Assembly (NCBI RefSeq): GCF_045038405.1
Contig: NZ_CP173660.1
Location: forward strand, 1,736,001 to 1,800,000
Length of the DNA stretch: 64,000 nt
Source: Sellimonas caecigallum
GTDB lineage: Bacteria; Bacillota; Clostridia; Lachnospirales; Lachnospiraceae
Reading direction: 5' to 3'
Within the stretch, counting starts at the first letter, position 1. Each line of letters begins with the position of its first letter. Under the pieces are notes generated by a model. It made no database searches. It worked only from the letters and a program-made list of their open reading frames with translations, and was not told the DNA's origin. A program made the translations under genes and the position numbers. This document shows, one piece after another, positions 23,701 through 31,407 of the stretch.

Positions 23701-25330
23701 GATATCCCCTCCTCCTCACCATGATATTTATTCGATAGAAGACCTGGCGCAGCTGATATATGATTTGAAAAACGCAAACAAAGAGGCGAGAATTTCTGTA
23801 AAACTCGTATCGGAGGCAGGAGTAGGGACGATTGCTTCCGGAGTCGCAAAAGCAGGAGCGCAAGTGATACTGATTTCCGGATATGACGGAGGGACAGGGG
23901 CGGCGCCGGGAAGTTCGATCCACAATGCAGGGCTTCCGTGGGAGCTTGGCCTTTCGGAAGCACACCAAACATTACTGAAGAACGGACTGCGCAGGCAGGT
24001 TCGCCTGGAGACGGACGGAAAACTGATGAGCGGACGTGATGTGGCGGTGGCGGCCATGCTGGGGGCGGAAGAATTCGGGTTTGCCACGGCACCGCTTGTT
24101 GCGCTTGGATGTGTTATGATGAGAGTCTGCAACGAGGATACATGCCCGATGGGGGTGGCCACACAGAACCCGAAACTTCGAAAATGTTTTCAAGGGAAAC
24201 CGGAATATGTGATACATTTCATGGAATTCATCGCGGAGGAACTCAGAGAATATATGGCAAGACTTGGGATCCGGACAGTGGATGAGCTCGTAGGAAGGAC
24301 GGATCTTCTGAAAGTAAGGGAATACCCTGCACATACACGTGCCGCAAAGGTGGATCTAAGCGCTGTCTGCCGGTATCCGCAAGCAGGGGAAAAAAATCAG
24401 GAAGAGGAATACGATTTTGGGCTCGATAAGACGCTGGATGAGACAGTGCTTGTAAAAGAATGGAAAGAAAAGCTGAAAGAAAGAATACCGGGAGAACTTT
24501 CGATTCATGTAAGAAACACTGACCGCACATTCGGGACGATTTTTGGATCAGAGATCACGAGACAGTATCCGGATGGGCTTCCGGATGATACGTATAAAGT
24601 AAATTGTACAGGAAACGGAGGACAGAGTTTCGGAGCATTCATTCCAAAAGGGCTTACCATTACGCTGCGGGGGGATTCCAATGACTATTTTGGGAAAGGA
24701 CTTTCCGGGGGGACGCTGGCTGTATGCCCTCCGGAAAACAGTACATATCGTGCAGAGGAGAATATGATTGTCGGGAATGTCGCCCTTTATGGAGCGACTT
24801 CCGGGAACGCTTACATAAACGGGATAGCTGGAGAGAGATTCTGCGTGCGGAATTCCGGAGCTGCTGCGGTAGTGGAAGGGGTAGGAGATCACGGATGCGA
24901 GTATATGACCGGTGGAAAAGTGGCAATCATCGGAAAGACCGGAAAAAATTTCGCGGCAGGTATGAGCGGAGGCGTCGCTTATGTGCTGGACGAGACGAAT
25001 TCTCTGTACAGAAATATCAATCCATCCATGATATGGATGGAAGAACTGACGGAGGATAGAGACAAGGAAGAAGTGAGAGACCTTCTGGAACAGCATGTAA
25101 AAAGAACAGGGTCAAAAAAGGCGAGAAGAATACTGGACGATTTCCAGGCATATGTCCCGAAATTTAAAAAGATTATACCGAAAGATTATAAGAACCTTTT
25201 GAAATTAAGCGACAAATATCGGGAACTCGGCATGAGCATGGAAGAAGCAAAGATCAAAGCTTTTTATGAAAGCACAGGGCAGACAGACTGGGAGGAACAG
25301 AAAGAATGGGAAAACCGACAGGATTTTTAG
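20768..25330 (+). CDS. gltB: Glutamate synthase, large subunit
   Basis: A 1520-residue GOGAT alpha subunit, converting glutamine and 2-oxoglutarate to two glutamates. Domains in order: class II glutaminase with Cys17 in DNCGIGAVV (a 16-residue propeptide is removed), a central domain (about 470-770), the FMN-binding synthase domain (about 810-1190) with GGTGAAPGSSIHNAGLPWE, the 3Fe-4S site with Cys spacing x5 and x4 in LGCVMMRVCNEDTCPMG, and the C-terminal beta-helix GXGXG domain (about 1240-1490). Length is typical. It overlaps gltD by 25 bases, so the two subunits are translationally coupled. Confidence 0.97.
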   Translation: MEERKGLYCPMLEHDNCGIGAVVNIDGEKTHHVVRQALEIVENLDHRAGKDAEGKTGDGVGILLQISHRFFKKECKKIGISIGEEREYGVGMLFFPSDELRGNRDRKMFETIVKKEGLVFLGWRQVPSVPEVLSEKARGCMPDIWQAFIQKPENVEKGIEFDRRLYVVRREFEKSCPETYPVSLSSRTIVYKGMFLVRQLRLFFADLQDPEYESAIALVHSRFSTNTEPSWERAHPNRFIVHNGEINTIQGNADKMLAREENMRSACLQEAFPKILPVVDRRGSDSAMLDNVLEFLTMNGMELPLAVMTVVPEPWENDNTLTQDKKDFYQYYATMLEPWDGPASVLFSDGDILGAVLDRNGLRPSRYYVTKDNCLFLASEVGVMAGIREEDILEKGRIHPGKMLVADTVQKRIIRDEELKTYYAGRQPYGEWLNQHLTELKDLEIPDQKAKEYTQKECERLRLAFGYEYEDYHDSIYAMALNGAESIESMGADTPLAVLSKEHQPLFYYFKQRFAQVTNPPIDSVREKIVTSTSIYIGKEGNLLKECPENCRVLKVKNPILSDTDMMKIKALEKPGLRSAQVSILCCKSTPLKKALDRLFIQVDKAYEEGANILVLTDRGVDENHVAIPSLLAVSAVHHYLVRTKKSTSLALILESAEPREVHHFAVLLGYGACAVNPYLAHETIREMTENGLLDKDCHAAIHDYDKAVLEGIVKIASKMGISTLQSYQGAQIFEAVGISKEVIDAYFTNTISRVGGITLADIQKDAETLHTKAFDPLGLDTDRTLPSIGRHRFRSQGEYHRYNPKTIHLLQQSLWKNDYTMFKAYTKLADGEETGYLRSLLDFNYPETGVPISEVESAGSIVKRFKTGAMSYGSISREAHETLALAMNKIQGKSNSGEGGEDPERFLSKGTKEDRCSAIKQVASGRFGVTSRYLVSADEIQIKMAQGAKPGEGGHLPGKKVYPWIARTRYSTPGVSLISPPPHHDIYSIEDLAQLIYDLKNANKEARISVKLVSEAGVGTIASGVAKAGAQVILISGYDGGTGAAPGSSIHNAGLPWELGLSEAHQTLLKNGLRRQVRLETDGKLMSGRDVAVAAMLGAEEFGFATAPLVALGCVMMRVCNEDTCPMGVATQNPKLRKCFQGKPEYVIHFMEFIAEELREYMARLGIRTVDELVGRTDLLKVREYPAHTRAAKVDLSAVCRYPQAGEKNQEEEYDFGLDKTLDETVLVKEWKEKLKERIPGELSIHVRNTDRTFGTIFGSEITRQYPDGLPDDTYKVNCTGNGGQSFGAFIPKGLTITLRGDSNDYFGKGLSGGTLAVCPPENSTYRAEENMIVGNVALYGATSGNAYINGIAGERFCVRNSGAAAVVEGVGDHGCEYMTGGKVAIIGKTGKNFAAGMSGGVAYVLDETNSLYRNINPSMIWMEELTEDRDKEEVRDLLEQHVKRTGSKKARRILDDFQAYVPKFKKIIPKDYKNLLKLSDKYRELGMSMEEAKIKAFYESTGQTDWEEQKEWENRQDF

Positions 25331-26787
25331 AATATAAAAGAAAGATTGGAGCTGTGAAGAAACCCGAAGAGAGAATCCATGATTTTCAGGAGTTTCACCG
25401 GCCCTTACCTGAGCAAGAACAGCGAAAGCAAGGCGCAAGGTGTATGGCCTGCGGGATTCCGTTCTGTCAGTTCGGGGAAGAGTTAAATGGGATGACATCG
25501 GGCTGTCCTCTTCACAACCTGGTGCCGGAATTTAATGATCTCGTCTACAGAGGAAGGATGGATCAGGCATATCAGAGACTGCAGCAGACGAACTGTCTGC
25601 CGGAATTTACATCCAGGGTATGTCCGGCTCTCTGCGAGGCGGCATGCACTTGCGGTGTCCATACGGAACCGGTGTCCACAAAAGAAAATGAGCGCGCCAT
25701 CATCGAATATGCATTTTCTCATGGCCTTGTGGATGCGGCTCCCCCAAGCGTGCGTACCGGGAAAAAGGTAGCGGTCATCGGAAGTGGGCCGGCCGGTCTT
25801 TCCGCAGCTTTGCTGCTGAATAAACGAGGACACAGTGTGACGGTTTTCGAGCGCAGCGACCGGATTGGGGGACTGCTTATGTATGGGATCCCCAATATGA
25901 AGCTGGACAAGTCTGTCATCGAAAGAAGAAGAAGGATGATGGAGGAAGAAGGAATCACATTTGTGACTGGCACGGACGCAGCCCAGGAAGGAAAGGCGCA
26001 GGAAATCCAGGATGAGTTTGACAGGATTATCTTGGCATGTGGAGCATCCAGGCCAAGGGACATCAACGTACCTGGAAGAGATGCGAAAGGGATCCGTTTT
26101 GCTGTAGACTTCCTGTCAGAAGTGACAAAGGCACTCTTGGACAGCCGTTTTGCAAATGTGCCATATAAGCTGGCAAAAGGCAGACATGTCGTTATCATCG
26201 GCGGCGGAGATACAGGAAATGACTGTGCAGGGACAGTGATCCGTCTGGGGGCGCGATCTGTCGTACAGTTAGAGATGATGCCCAAACCATCAGAGAAAAG
26301 AGAGGAAAGAAACCCATGGCCGGAATGGCCAAAAGTACGCAAGACAGATTATGGACAGGAAGAAGCAATCTGTTTGTTCGGGGAGGATCCAAGAGTTTAC
26401 CAGACGACGGTCAAGGAATTTGTCAAAAATGAAAAAGGGGAAGTGCGCGGGGTTAAGACGGTACGGCTGGAATTCAAAAAAAACCGGGATACCGGACACA
26501 CCGAGACGGTTTTTGTGAAAGGGAGTGAGCGGACAATACCGGCTGATCTGGTATTGATTGCCGCTGGTTTTACCGGAGCGGAGGAGTATGTGATGGATGC
26601 TTTTCAGGTAGAGAAGACAGAGAAAAATACGGTTATGGACAGAAAATATCAAACGTCGAGGAAGAATATCTTCACGGCAGGAGATATGAGAAGAGGCCAG
26701 TCGCTGGTTGTATGGGCCATAAAAGAGGGAAGGGAGGCGGCAAAGGCGGTGGATCGCTCACTTATGGGCTATACAAATCTTCGGTAG
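25306..26787 (+). CDS. gltD: Glutamate synthase, small subunit
   Basis: A 493-residue NADPH-oxidising GOGAT beta subunit that feeds electrons to the large subunit. The N-terminal Cys-rich region (CMACGIPFCQ, SGCPLHNLVPE, SRVCPALCEAACTCG) binds 4Fe-4S clusters. It is followed by an FAD site VAVIGSGPAGLSAALLLNKRG near 149 and a second dinucleotide site HVVIIGGGDTGNDCAGT near 290. It starts inside the end of gltB with the ribosome site GGAGGAACAG at its front. A 76-base gap separates it from glnA; no promoter or terminator is clear there, so read-through is likely. Confidence 0.96.
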   Translation: MGKPTGFLEYKRKIGAVKKPEERIHDFQEFHRPLPEQEQRKQGARCMACGIPFCQFGEELNGMTSGCPLHNLVPEFNDLVYRGRMDQAYQRLQQTNCLPEFTSRVCPALCEAACTCGVHTEPVSTKENERAIIEYAFSHGLVDAAPPSVRTGKKVAVIGSGPAGLSAALLLNKRGHSVTVFERSDRIGGLLMYGIPNMKLDKSVIERRRRMMEEEGITFVTGTDAAQEGKAQEIQDEFDRIILACGASRPRDINVPGRDAKGIRFAVDFLSEVTKALLDSRFANVPYKLAKGRHVVIIGGGDTGNDCAGTVIRLGARSVVQLEMMPKPSEKREERNPWPEWPKVRKTDYGQEEAICLFGEDPRVYQTTVKEFVKNEKGEVRGVKTVRLEFKKNRDTGHTETVFVKGSERTIPADLVLIAAGFTGAEEYVMDAFQVEKTEKNTVMDRKYQTSRKNIFTAGDMRRGQSLVVWAIKEGREAAKAVDRSLMGYTNLR

Positions 26788-26863
26788 CCAGGTTGCATCT
26801 TGCAGGGGAAAACGAAGCGGATTATAATAAAAAGAAAGACTGGCGCTTGTATGGAGGATAAAA

Positions 26864-28153
26864 ATGGGAAAATATGAAAAATGGAAAATCCTGCAGATCA
26901 TAGAAGAGGAAGATGTGAAGTTTATTCGTCTGCAGTTTGTAGATTTGTTCGGAACGATCAAAAATATTGCAGTCACAGCCGGGCAGATGGAAAAGGCGCT
27001 TGCCGGAAAGTGCATGATCGAGGGACAGCGTGTCCACGGAATGCGGGAGCTGGGGTATGGCTCTTTGTTCTTGCAGCCGGATATTGATACATTCTCGATT
27101 CTTCCGTGGCGGCCGCAGCAGGGGAAGGTAGCACGGTTTTTGTGTGATTTGACCGACCGGGAAGGGAGGCGGATCCAGGAAAGCCCAAGGCAGATTCTCA
27201 GGAATGTTCTTTTAAAGGCAGAAGAGGAAGGGTATGATTTCGATATTGATCCGGAGTGCGAGTTCTTCCTTTTCGAGACGGACGAAGGGGGGAATCCGAC
27301 GACATACACGAGGGAAAAGGCGAATTATCTGGACGTTGCTCCGCTGGACCAGGGAGAGAATGTGAGGAGAGATATGATCCTTACCCTGGAAGAGATGGGA
27401 TTTGAGATTCAGTCTTCCCACCATGAGGATGCGCCTGCACAGCACGAAGTAGATTTCAGGCAGGCGAAAGGGATAAGGGCGGCAGATCAGATTGTAACTT
27501 TCCGGACAACCGTGCGGACGATCGCGCAGCGTCATGGCCTGCATGCTACATTCATGCCGAAACCGCGCACCGATCTGCCGGGTTCATCTATGGCGATCCA
27601 TATTACCGGATTTCAGGACGGAAAAAATATTTTTGCAGATGAGCAGGCAGAAAACGGGCTCAGCCAGGAAGCATACTCGTTCATAGCCGGACTCCTGGCT
27701 CACATGAACGGGATGGCAGCTATTGCAAACCCAATCATCAATTCTTACAAAAGGCTGAAATCCGGTTTCCACGCACCGACAGAACTTTTCTGGTCGCTTA
27801 CCGACCGAGAGGCGCCGATCCGTGTGACAAAAGGGAGCGAAGGACAGATCAGGATCGAATGGCTGTTGCCCGACGGGGCAGCCAATCCCTATATGCTCAT
27901 TGCATTTGCGGTGGCGGCAGGACTTTCCGGTATCCGTGAAAAGATGGTTCCTTTAAAAGCAGGAGAAAAGGCAGGGGCTTTGCCGGGGACACTCAAAGAG
28001 GCGCTGCAGGCTTTTGGACAGGATACGTTTTTGCAGAAAATCTGCGGGAACCGATATGCCGATGTGTATATCCGGGAAAAATCAAAAGAGTGGGATCTCT
28101 ACACAAAAGAGGTAACAGACTGGGAGCTGAGGGAGTATTTACACAGGTTTTAG
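26864..28153 (+). CDS. glnA: Glutamine synthetase type I
   Basis: A 429-residue GSI. It has VKFIRLQFVDLFGTIKN near 19, metal-binding DIDPECEFFLFETDEGG near 127, QSSHHEDAPAQHEVDFRQA near 185, the ATP-binding FMPKPRTDLPGSSMAIH near 227 and the SYKRLKSGFHAPTELFWS region. The length and the absence of an adenylylation-loop insert are like the short GSI-alpha form of Firmicutes, which is controlled by feedback rather than adenylylation. ATG at 26864 has TGGAGG upstream. It is the second glutamine synthetase of the window and is followed after 21 bases by the ANTAR regulator. Confidence 0.96.
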   Translation: MGKYEKWKILQIIEEEDVKFIRLQFVDLFGTIKNIAVTAGQMEKALAGKCMIEGQRVHGMRELGYGSLFLQPDIDTFSILPWRPQQGKVARFLCDLTDREGRRIQESPRQILRNVLLKAEEEGYDFDIDPECEFFLFETDEGGNPTTYTREKANYLDVAPLDQGENVRRDMILTLEEMGFEIQSSHHEDAPAQHEVDFRQAKGIRAADQIVTFRTTVRTIAQRHGLHATFMPKPRTDLPGSSMAIHITGFQDGKNIFADEQAENGLSQEAYSFIAGLLAHMNGMAAIANPIINSYKRLKSGFHAPTELFWSLTDREAPIRVTKGSEGQIRIEWLLPDGAANPYMLIAFAVAAGLSGIREKMVPLKAGEKAGALPGTLKEALQAFGQDTFLQKICGNRYADVYIREKSKEWDLYTKEVTDWELREYLHRF

Positions 28154-28174
28154 TGCAGAGCAGGGAGCAAGAGA

Positions 28175-28729
28175 ATGGGAAGTATTATCATTGCACTGCC
28201 GCGGCCAGCAGATGTGGAGAAAATCAGGGAAATACTGATCCGGCATGGTTTCCGGAATGTGTACACAGCGGGGAGCGTATCGGCGGTTCTGCAGGAGACG
28301 GAGCGTCTTTCCCACGGGATTGTAATCAGCGGGATCAGACTTTTGGATGCGGACTATACAGAACTTCTGGACTGTCTGCCAGAATATTTTGAACTGCTTC
28401 TTTTGGATTCAAGACAGAAGGTCAGTGCCCGGAGGCAGTCAGGACTTGTGGCGGTAATGATGCCGGTCAGGGTAAACGAATTGATCAGTACGGTCCGTAT
28501 GATGATTGAGCATGTCAACTGCCGTGCAAATCAGAAAAAGAAATCGAAACCGAGGCGTACGGAGAAGGAGGAAAATTACATTCGGAACGCCAAATATGTG
28601 TTGATGGAGCGCAACCATATGACCGAAGAAGAGGCGTTTCGGTATATCCAGAAAAGCAGTATGGATACAGGCACGAATATGGCAGAGACGGCTCAGATGA
28701 TATTGGCTTTGATTTACAATGAAATATAA
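28175..28729 (+). CDS. ANTAR-domain RNA-binding antiterminator with a degenerate receiver
   Basis: A 184-residue regulator. The C-terminal part (about 125-180) is a clear ANTAR domain: NAKYVLMERNHMTEEEAFRY followed by IQKSSMDTGTNMAETAQMIL. ANTAR domains bind paired hairpins in leader RNA and prevent termination. The N-terminal 110 residues fold like a response-regulator receiver but lack the usual acidic pair (LPRPAD instead), the phospho-acceptor Asp (GIVISGIRLL at that strand) and the conserved Lys (MMPVRVNEL), so phosphorylation is unlikely. A similar regulator, NitR, is known next to glnA and gltAB in a Clostridium. A probable target is the pyrG leader at 18974-19084. Confidence 0.9.
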   Translation: MGSIIIALPRPADVEKIREILIRHGFRNVYTAGSVSAVLQETERLSHGIVISGIRLLDADYTELLDCLPEYFELLLLDSRQKVSARRQSGLVAVMMPVRVNELISTVRMMIEHVNCRANQKKKSKPRRTEKEENYIRNAKYVLMERNHMTEEEAFRYIQKSSMDTGTNMAETAQMILALIYNEI

Positions 28730-28765
28730 TGTTTTCTGATACAGAAAAGGTAAGCGAAGAAAAAG

Positions 28766-28800
28766 AAGGGTATGAACCGTTCAGGGGCATATCCTTTTTT
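28766..28800 (+). terminator. Terminator after the nitrogen operon
   Basis: AAGGGTATG (28766-28774) pairs with CATATCCTT (28788-28796) with one G-U pair, followed by a T run to 28800. It ends the pyrG-to-ANTAR transcript. Confidence 0.75.
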
Positions 28801-28863
28801 ATATCATGCAGATGGAGATGGATAGTGTTGCCCGCATGATCCGGGATATGATACAATTCATTA

Positions 28864-28941
28864 GGAAAGTATCAGATTCAGAGCAGACAAAAAGAGCAGT
28901 TCTATACAAAAGATAAAACTGCTCTGAATGTGATTCTTTCC
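28864..28941. repeat. Imperfect 23-bp inverted repeat beside the IS91-like element
   Basis: Bases 28864-28886 (GGAAAG...GAGCAG) are the reverse complement of 28919-28941 with two mismatches; 32 bases lie between. A second pairing, AGAGCAGTT (28893-28901) with AACTGCTCT (28917-28925), competes with it. The repeat ends two bases before the proposed left end of the element. It could be a chromosomal hairpin that served as target or part of the element. Confidence 0.6.
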
Positions 28942-29135
28942 AATTGTACCAATTCGCGGACGGTCAGCCGGGAGACCTATGGGGATTGTATCTTTCCAGA
29001 GAGCCGAGAAAGTTCTTATTTCCTGTGAAAAATGGAAAAACTGGGGGAATTCCTAACGGCAAACGGATTTCCGGGCATGCTTCGCAGGCCTTCCGGAGGG
29101 AGACCTTAAAAAATCGGTATGAAAAGAAGTTTGAT

Positions 29136-30293
29136 TTATGGGAAAGGAGCATAGCTCCTTCCAAGCTGCCGCATGGCTGCACAGCCGCATTCCGGACAGA
29201 TGGACAGGTCAATGTTCCAGACCGCCTTGAGCAGTTCTGCCATGGACAGCCCGGCATAACGCTGCCGGAATCTCTGGCCGCCCTGGATCCGGAAGATTAC
29301 TTTCAGGTTCCTGGATTTCATCCGGTTATTGAGAAATCCATAATAGCGGATCTTCTGGAAACTGGCAGGGAGCACATGCATCAGGAAGCGCCGGATAAAC
29401 TCTCCATGGCTGAGAGTGACCTGCCGTTTTGGATTCCCGGGCTTCCTGCTACGTGCAGAGAAAGTAACCTCTGTTTCCGTAACGGAAAGGATCCGGTTGT
29501 TGGAGATGGCAATCCGGTGGGTATAGCGTCCCAGATATTCGATGGCGTTACCAAACCCGTTGAAGGTTTCTTTGATGTAAGGGCACCAGTCTTTCCTGTA
29601 AAGGTCGTTTTTAAAAGTTTTCCATTCCGGGGGATCCTGTAATGCTCGGCAGGAGGAAGAAAAGACGAGCTTTTCCTGTTGGTACAAGGCGTCCAGGAGG
29701 GAGAGATATTTCCCCTTGAACTTATCCCGGAGAACCCAGACGGGGATAAAAAACTTTGCGGAAGACTTCCGGATCCTGTGGTCAGGGGTAAGCCCTCCGC
29801 CGGAGATGATGCAGTGCATGTGGACATGGTAGTCCAGCTCCTGATTCCAGGTGTGGAGTACCTGGATGATCCCGGGCTGTGCGCCAAGATATTTCTGGTC
29901 TGTACTCAGTTCCAGAAGGGTTTCGGCACAGCACTTATGGAGCAGTCCGTAAAGGAGCTTCTGATTACAGTAGATCAGGGGATTGAGTTCATGGGGGAGA
30001 GTAAACACCACGTGGAAGTAAGGGGAATCAATGACTTCCGCCCTGCGTTTATCCACCCAGATTTCTTTCAGTACAGCTTGACAGATGGGGCAGTTCCGGT
30101 TCCGGCAGGAATTCTTGTGGAATTCCATGTGTCCGCATTCGCTGCACTCACTGACATTGAATCCAAGCCTGCCGGACTTACATGCCAGGATGGCGCGGGA
30201 AGTTTTTTTCTGTTCTTTTGACTGGAAATGTCCGGACTGGCAGTAATCATCATACGAATCCTGCCAGATCATCCGGATCTTGAGGTTACTCAA
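29136..30293 (-). CDS. IS91-family transposase
   Basis: A 385-residue HUH-type rolling-circle transposase. The N-terminal zinc-finger-like cysteines are CSECGHMEFHKNSCRNRNCP (about 46-65), then the HUH metal motif in YHVHMHCIISGGG near 165, the region FIRRFLMHVLPASFQKIRYY, which is the usual IS91 landmark, and a C-terminal cysteine pair ICPECG. The catalytic tyrosine is probably in GFGNAIEYLGRYTHRIAIS. The frame is open to 30332, but TTG at 30293 has GGAGG eight bases before it and overlaps the recombinase stop by eight bases, which couples the two genes. Length and motifs are intact, so it may be active. Confidence 0.88.
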   Translation of the reverse strand: MSNLKIRMIWQDSYDDYCQSGHFQSKEQKKTSRAILACKSGRLGFNVSECSECGHMEFHKNSCRNRNCPICQAVLKEIWVDKRRAEVIDSPYFHVVFTLPHELNPLIYCNQKLLYGLLHKCCAETLLELSTDQKYLGAQPGIIQVLHTWNQELDYHVHMHCIISGGGLTPDHRIRKSSAKFFIPVWVLRDKFKGKYLSLLDALYQQEKLVFSSSCRALQDPPEWKTFKNDLYRKDWCPYIKETFNGFGNAIEYLGRYTHRIAISNNRILSVTETEVTFSARSRKPGNPKRQVTLSHGEFIRRFLMHVLPASFQKIRYYGFLNNRMKSRNLKVIFRIQGGQRFRQRYAGLSMAELLKAVWNIDLSICPECGCAAMRQLGRSYAPFP

Positions 30294-31149
30294 TGGAAGC
30301 ACCTCCAATCCGGTCAAAAGGGGAGAGCACATTTCTGGACTGGTAAGAAGCCAGGTGGATATAGATCAGGGTAGAGTTTAGAGATTTGTGCCCCATCAGA
30401 TTTTTAATTGTCAGAAGATCCGTCCCGTTTTCATAAAGGTGTGTTCCGAAAGCATGACGGAAAGAGTGGCAGGTAAGCCGGTGTTCCCAGCCGAGGGACT
30501 CTTCGTGGGCACGCATATGCCGCGTGATATAAAAAGTATCAATAGGCCGGGAAGGATCCGTCTGTTTCGGAAAAAGCCAGCCGGAGGGACGGCCGTATGC
30601 AAACCAGTAGTCAGTGAGGATATCCAGCGCTTTTTGAGAAAGGACGGCATAGCGGTCTGAACGGTTTTTTGAATGTGCGATATGGATCCGCATATTTTTC
30701 CGTTGGATATCACGGTAATGGAGACTGCAGACTTCCCCAACCCTGAGACCGGCAGAATACATGAGAGCAACCATAGCTTTGTGCTTCAGGTCTGAAAGCG
30801 TAGAGATAAAAAGTTCCGCTTCCTTCTGAGTGGGGACAAAGGGAAGAAAGGAATCGAATTTCCGCATAGGAAGCTGGGTTGGATCCCAAGGTTTGTGCAG
30901 GACATACATGGTAAAGAATCGGAGCTGTGAGATACAGTGGTTGATTGTACGGTCAGAAAGGGCACGCTCTTTCTGAAGCCAGCGGATAAAATCCCTGAGT
31001 TCATCCCAGGAAACGTCTTCCGGCTGTTTGTGAAGAAGCGTGTGAAGGTAATCCAGGTAAGAACGGATGTAAGTAGAATAAGATTTTACAGTGTGGTCAG
31101 TAAGACCACGAAGGGAGATCATCTCCCGGTAAACATTTAAATAGTCCAT
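30286..31149 (-). CDS. Tyrosine recombinase/integrase of the IS91-like element
   Basis: A 287-residue tyrosine recombinase with an N-terminal core-binding SAM-like domain (about 1-90; SYSTYIRSYLDYLHTLL) and a catalytic domain. The catalytic residues are visible: Arg in YSAGLRVGEVCSLHY, Lys in the AHSKNRSDR strand, His-x-x-Arg in TCHSFRHAFGTHLYENG, His in IKNLMGHKSLNSTLIY and the nucleophile Tyr in LIYIHLA. Some IS91 relatives are known to carry such a gene upstream of the transposase. ATG at 31149 has AAGGAGG ahead of it, but that ribosome site is buried in a hairpin (31157-31208). Confidence 0.9.
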   Translation of the reverse strand: MDYLNVYREMISLRGLTDHTVKSYSTYIRSYLDYLHTLLHKQPEDVSWDELRDFIRWLQKERALSDRTINHCISQLRFFTMYVLHKPWDPTQLPMRKFDSFLPFVPTQKEAELFISTLSDLKHKAMVALMYSAGLRVGEVCSLHYRDIQRKNMRIHIAHSKNRSDRYAVLSQKALDILTDYWFAYGRPSGWLFPKQTDPSRPIDTFYITRHMRAHEESLGWEHRLTCHSFRHAFGTHLYENGTDLLTIKNLMGHKSLNSTLIYIHLASYQSRNVLSPFDRIGGASIE

Positions 31150-31156
31150 GACGGAA

Positions 31157-31208
31157 CCTCCTTGAAAGAATGTAATTTAATAAATGAGAGAAAGTTCTTT
31201 CAAGGGGG
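31157..31208 (-). promoter_or_regulatory. Hairpin hiding the ribosome site of the recombinase
   Basis: On the minus strand CCCCCTTGAAAGAA pairs with TTCTTTCAAGGAGG, 14 positions with one G-U or mismatch, loop of 24 bases. The 3' arm contains the GGAGG that serves ATG 31149, so translation of the recombinase and, by coupling, the transposase should be kept low. Confidence 0.7.
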
Positions 31209-31235
31209 TAATCTTGGAAAAAGATAAGATATGAG

Positions 31236-31344
31236 GTTGTTGAGTTTAAAAATCCATGTTAAACTAATCATAGCAGTTCTTGTGTATATGTCAAATGTTA
31301 AGTGTGGTAACTCAACAATACAACATAAATACAAAAACTGCTAT
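31236..31344. repeat. Two interleaved inverted repeats at the right end of the element
   Basis: GTTGTTGAGTT (31236-31246) pairs with AACTCAACAAT (31309-31319); ATAGCAGTT (31270-31278) pairs with AACTGCTAT (31336-31344). The order A-B-A'-B' means the two stems form a pseudoknot or exclude each other. A run of eight Ts follows B' on the plus strand, so B-B' can act as a terminator toward the MFS gene. Confidence 0.6.
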
Positions 31345-31370
31345 TTTTTTTGAAAAAGTAGCGGAATTAT

Positions 31371-31407
31371 GTACCTTGCACTAGCCGTCGCGCTAGCGAC
31401 TTGGTAC
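31371..31407. repeat. Palindromic right end of the IS91-like element
   Basis: GTACC (31371-31375) pairs with GGTAC (31403-31407), and inside it GTCGC/GCGAC (31387-31400) forms a tight hairpin with loop GCTA; an alternative CTAGC/GCTAG pairing overlaps. It contains the right terminal repeat and could be a recombinase or replication-origin structure. Confidence 0.5.

Noticed and set aside
28944..30221. Plus-strand open frames opposite the IS91 transposase
   Set aside because: They mirror the transposase codons; no start signals or family resemblance.
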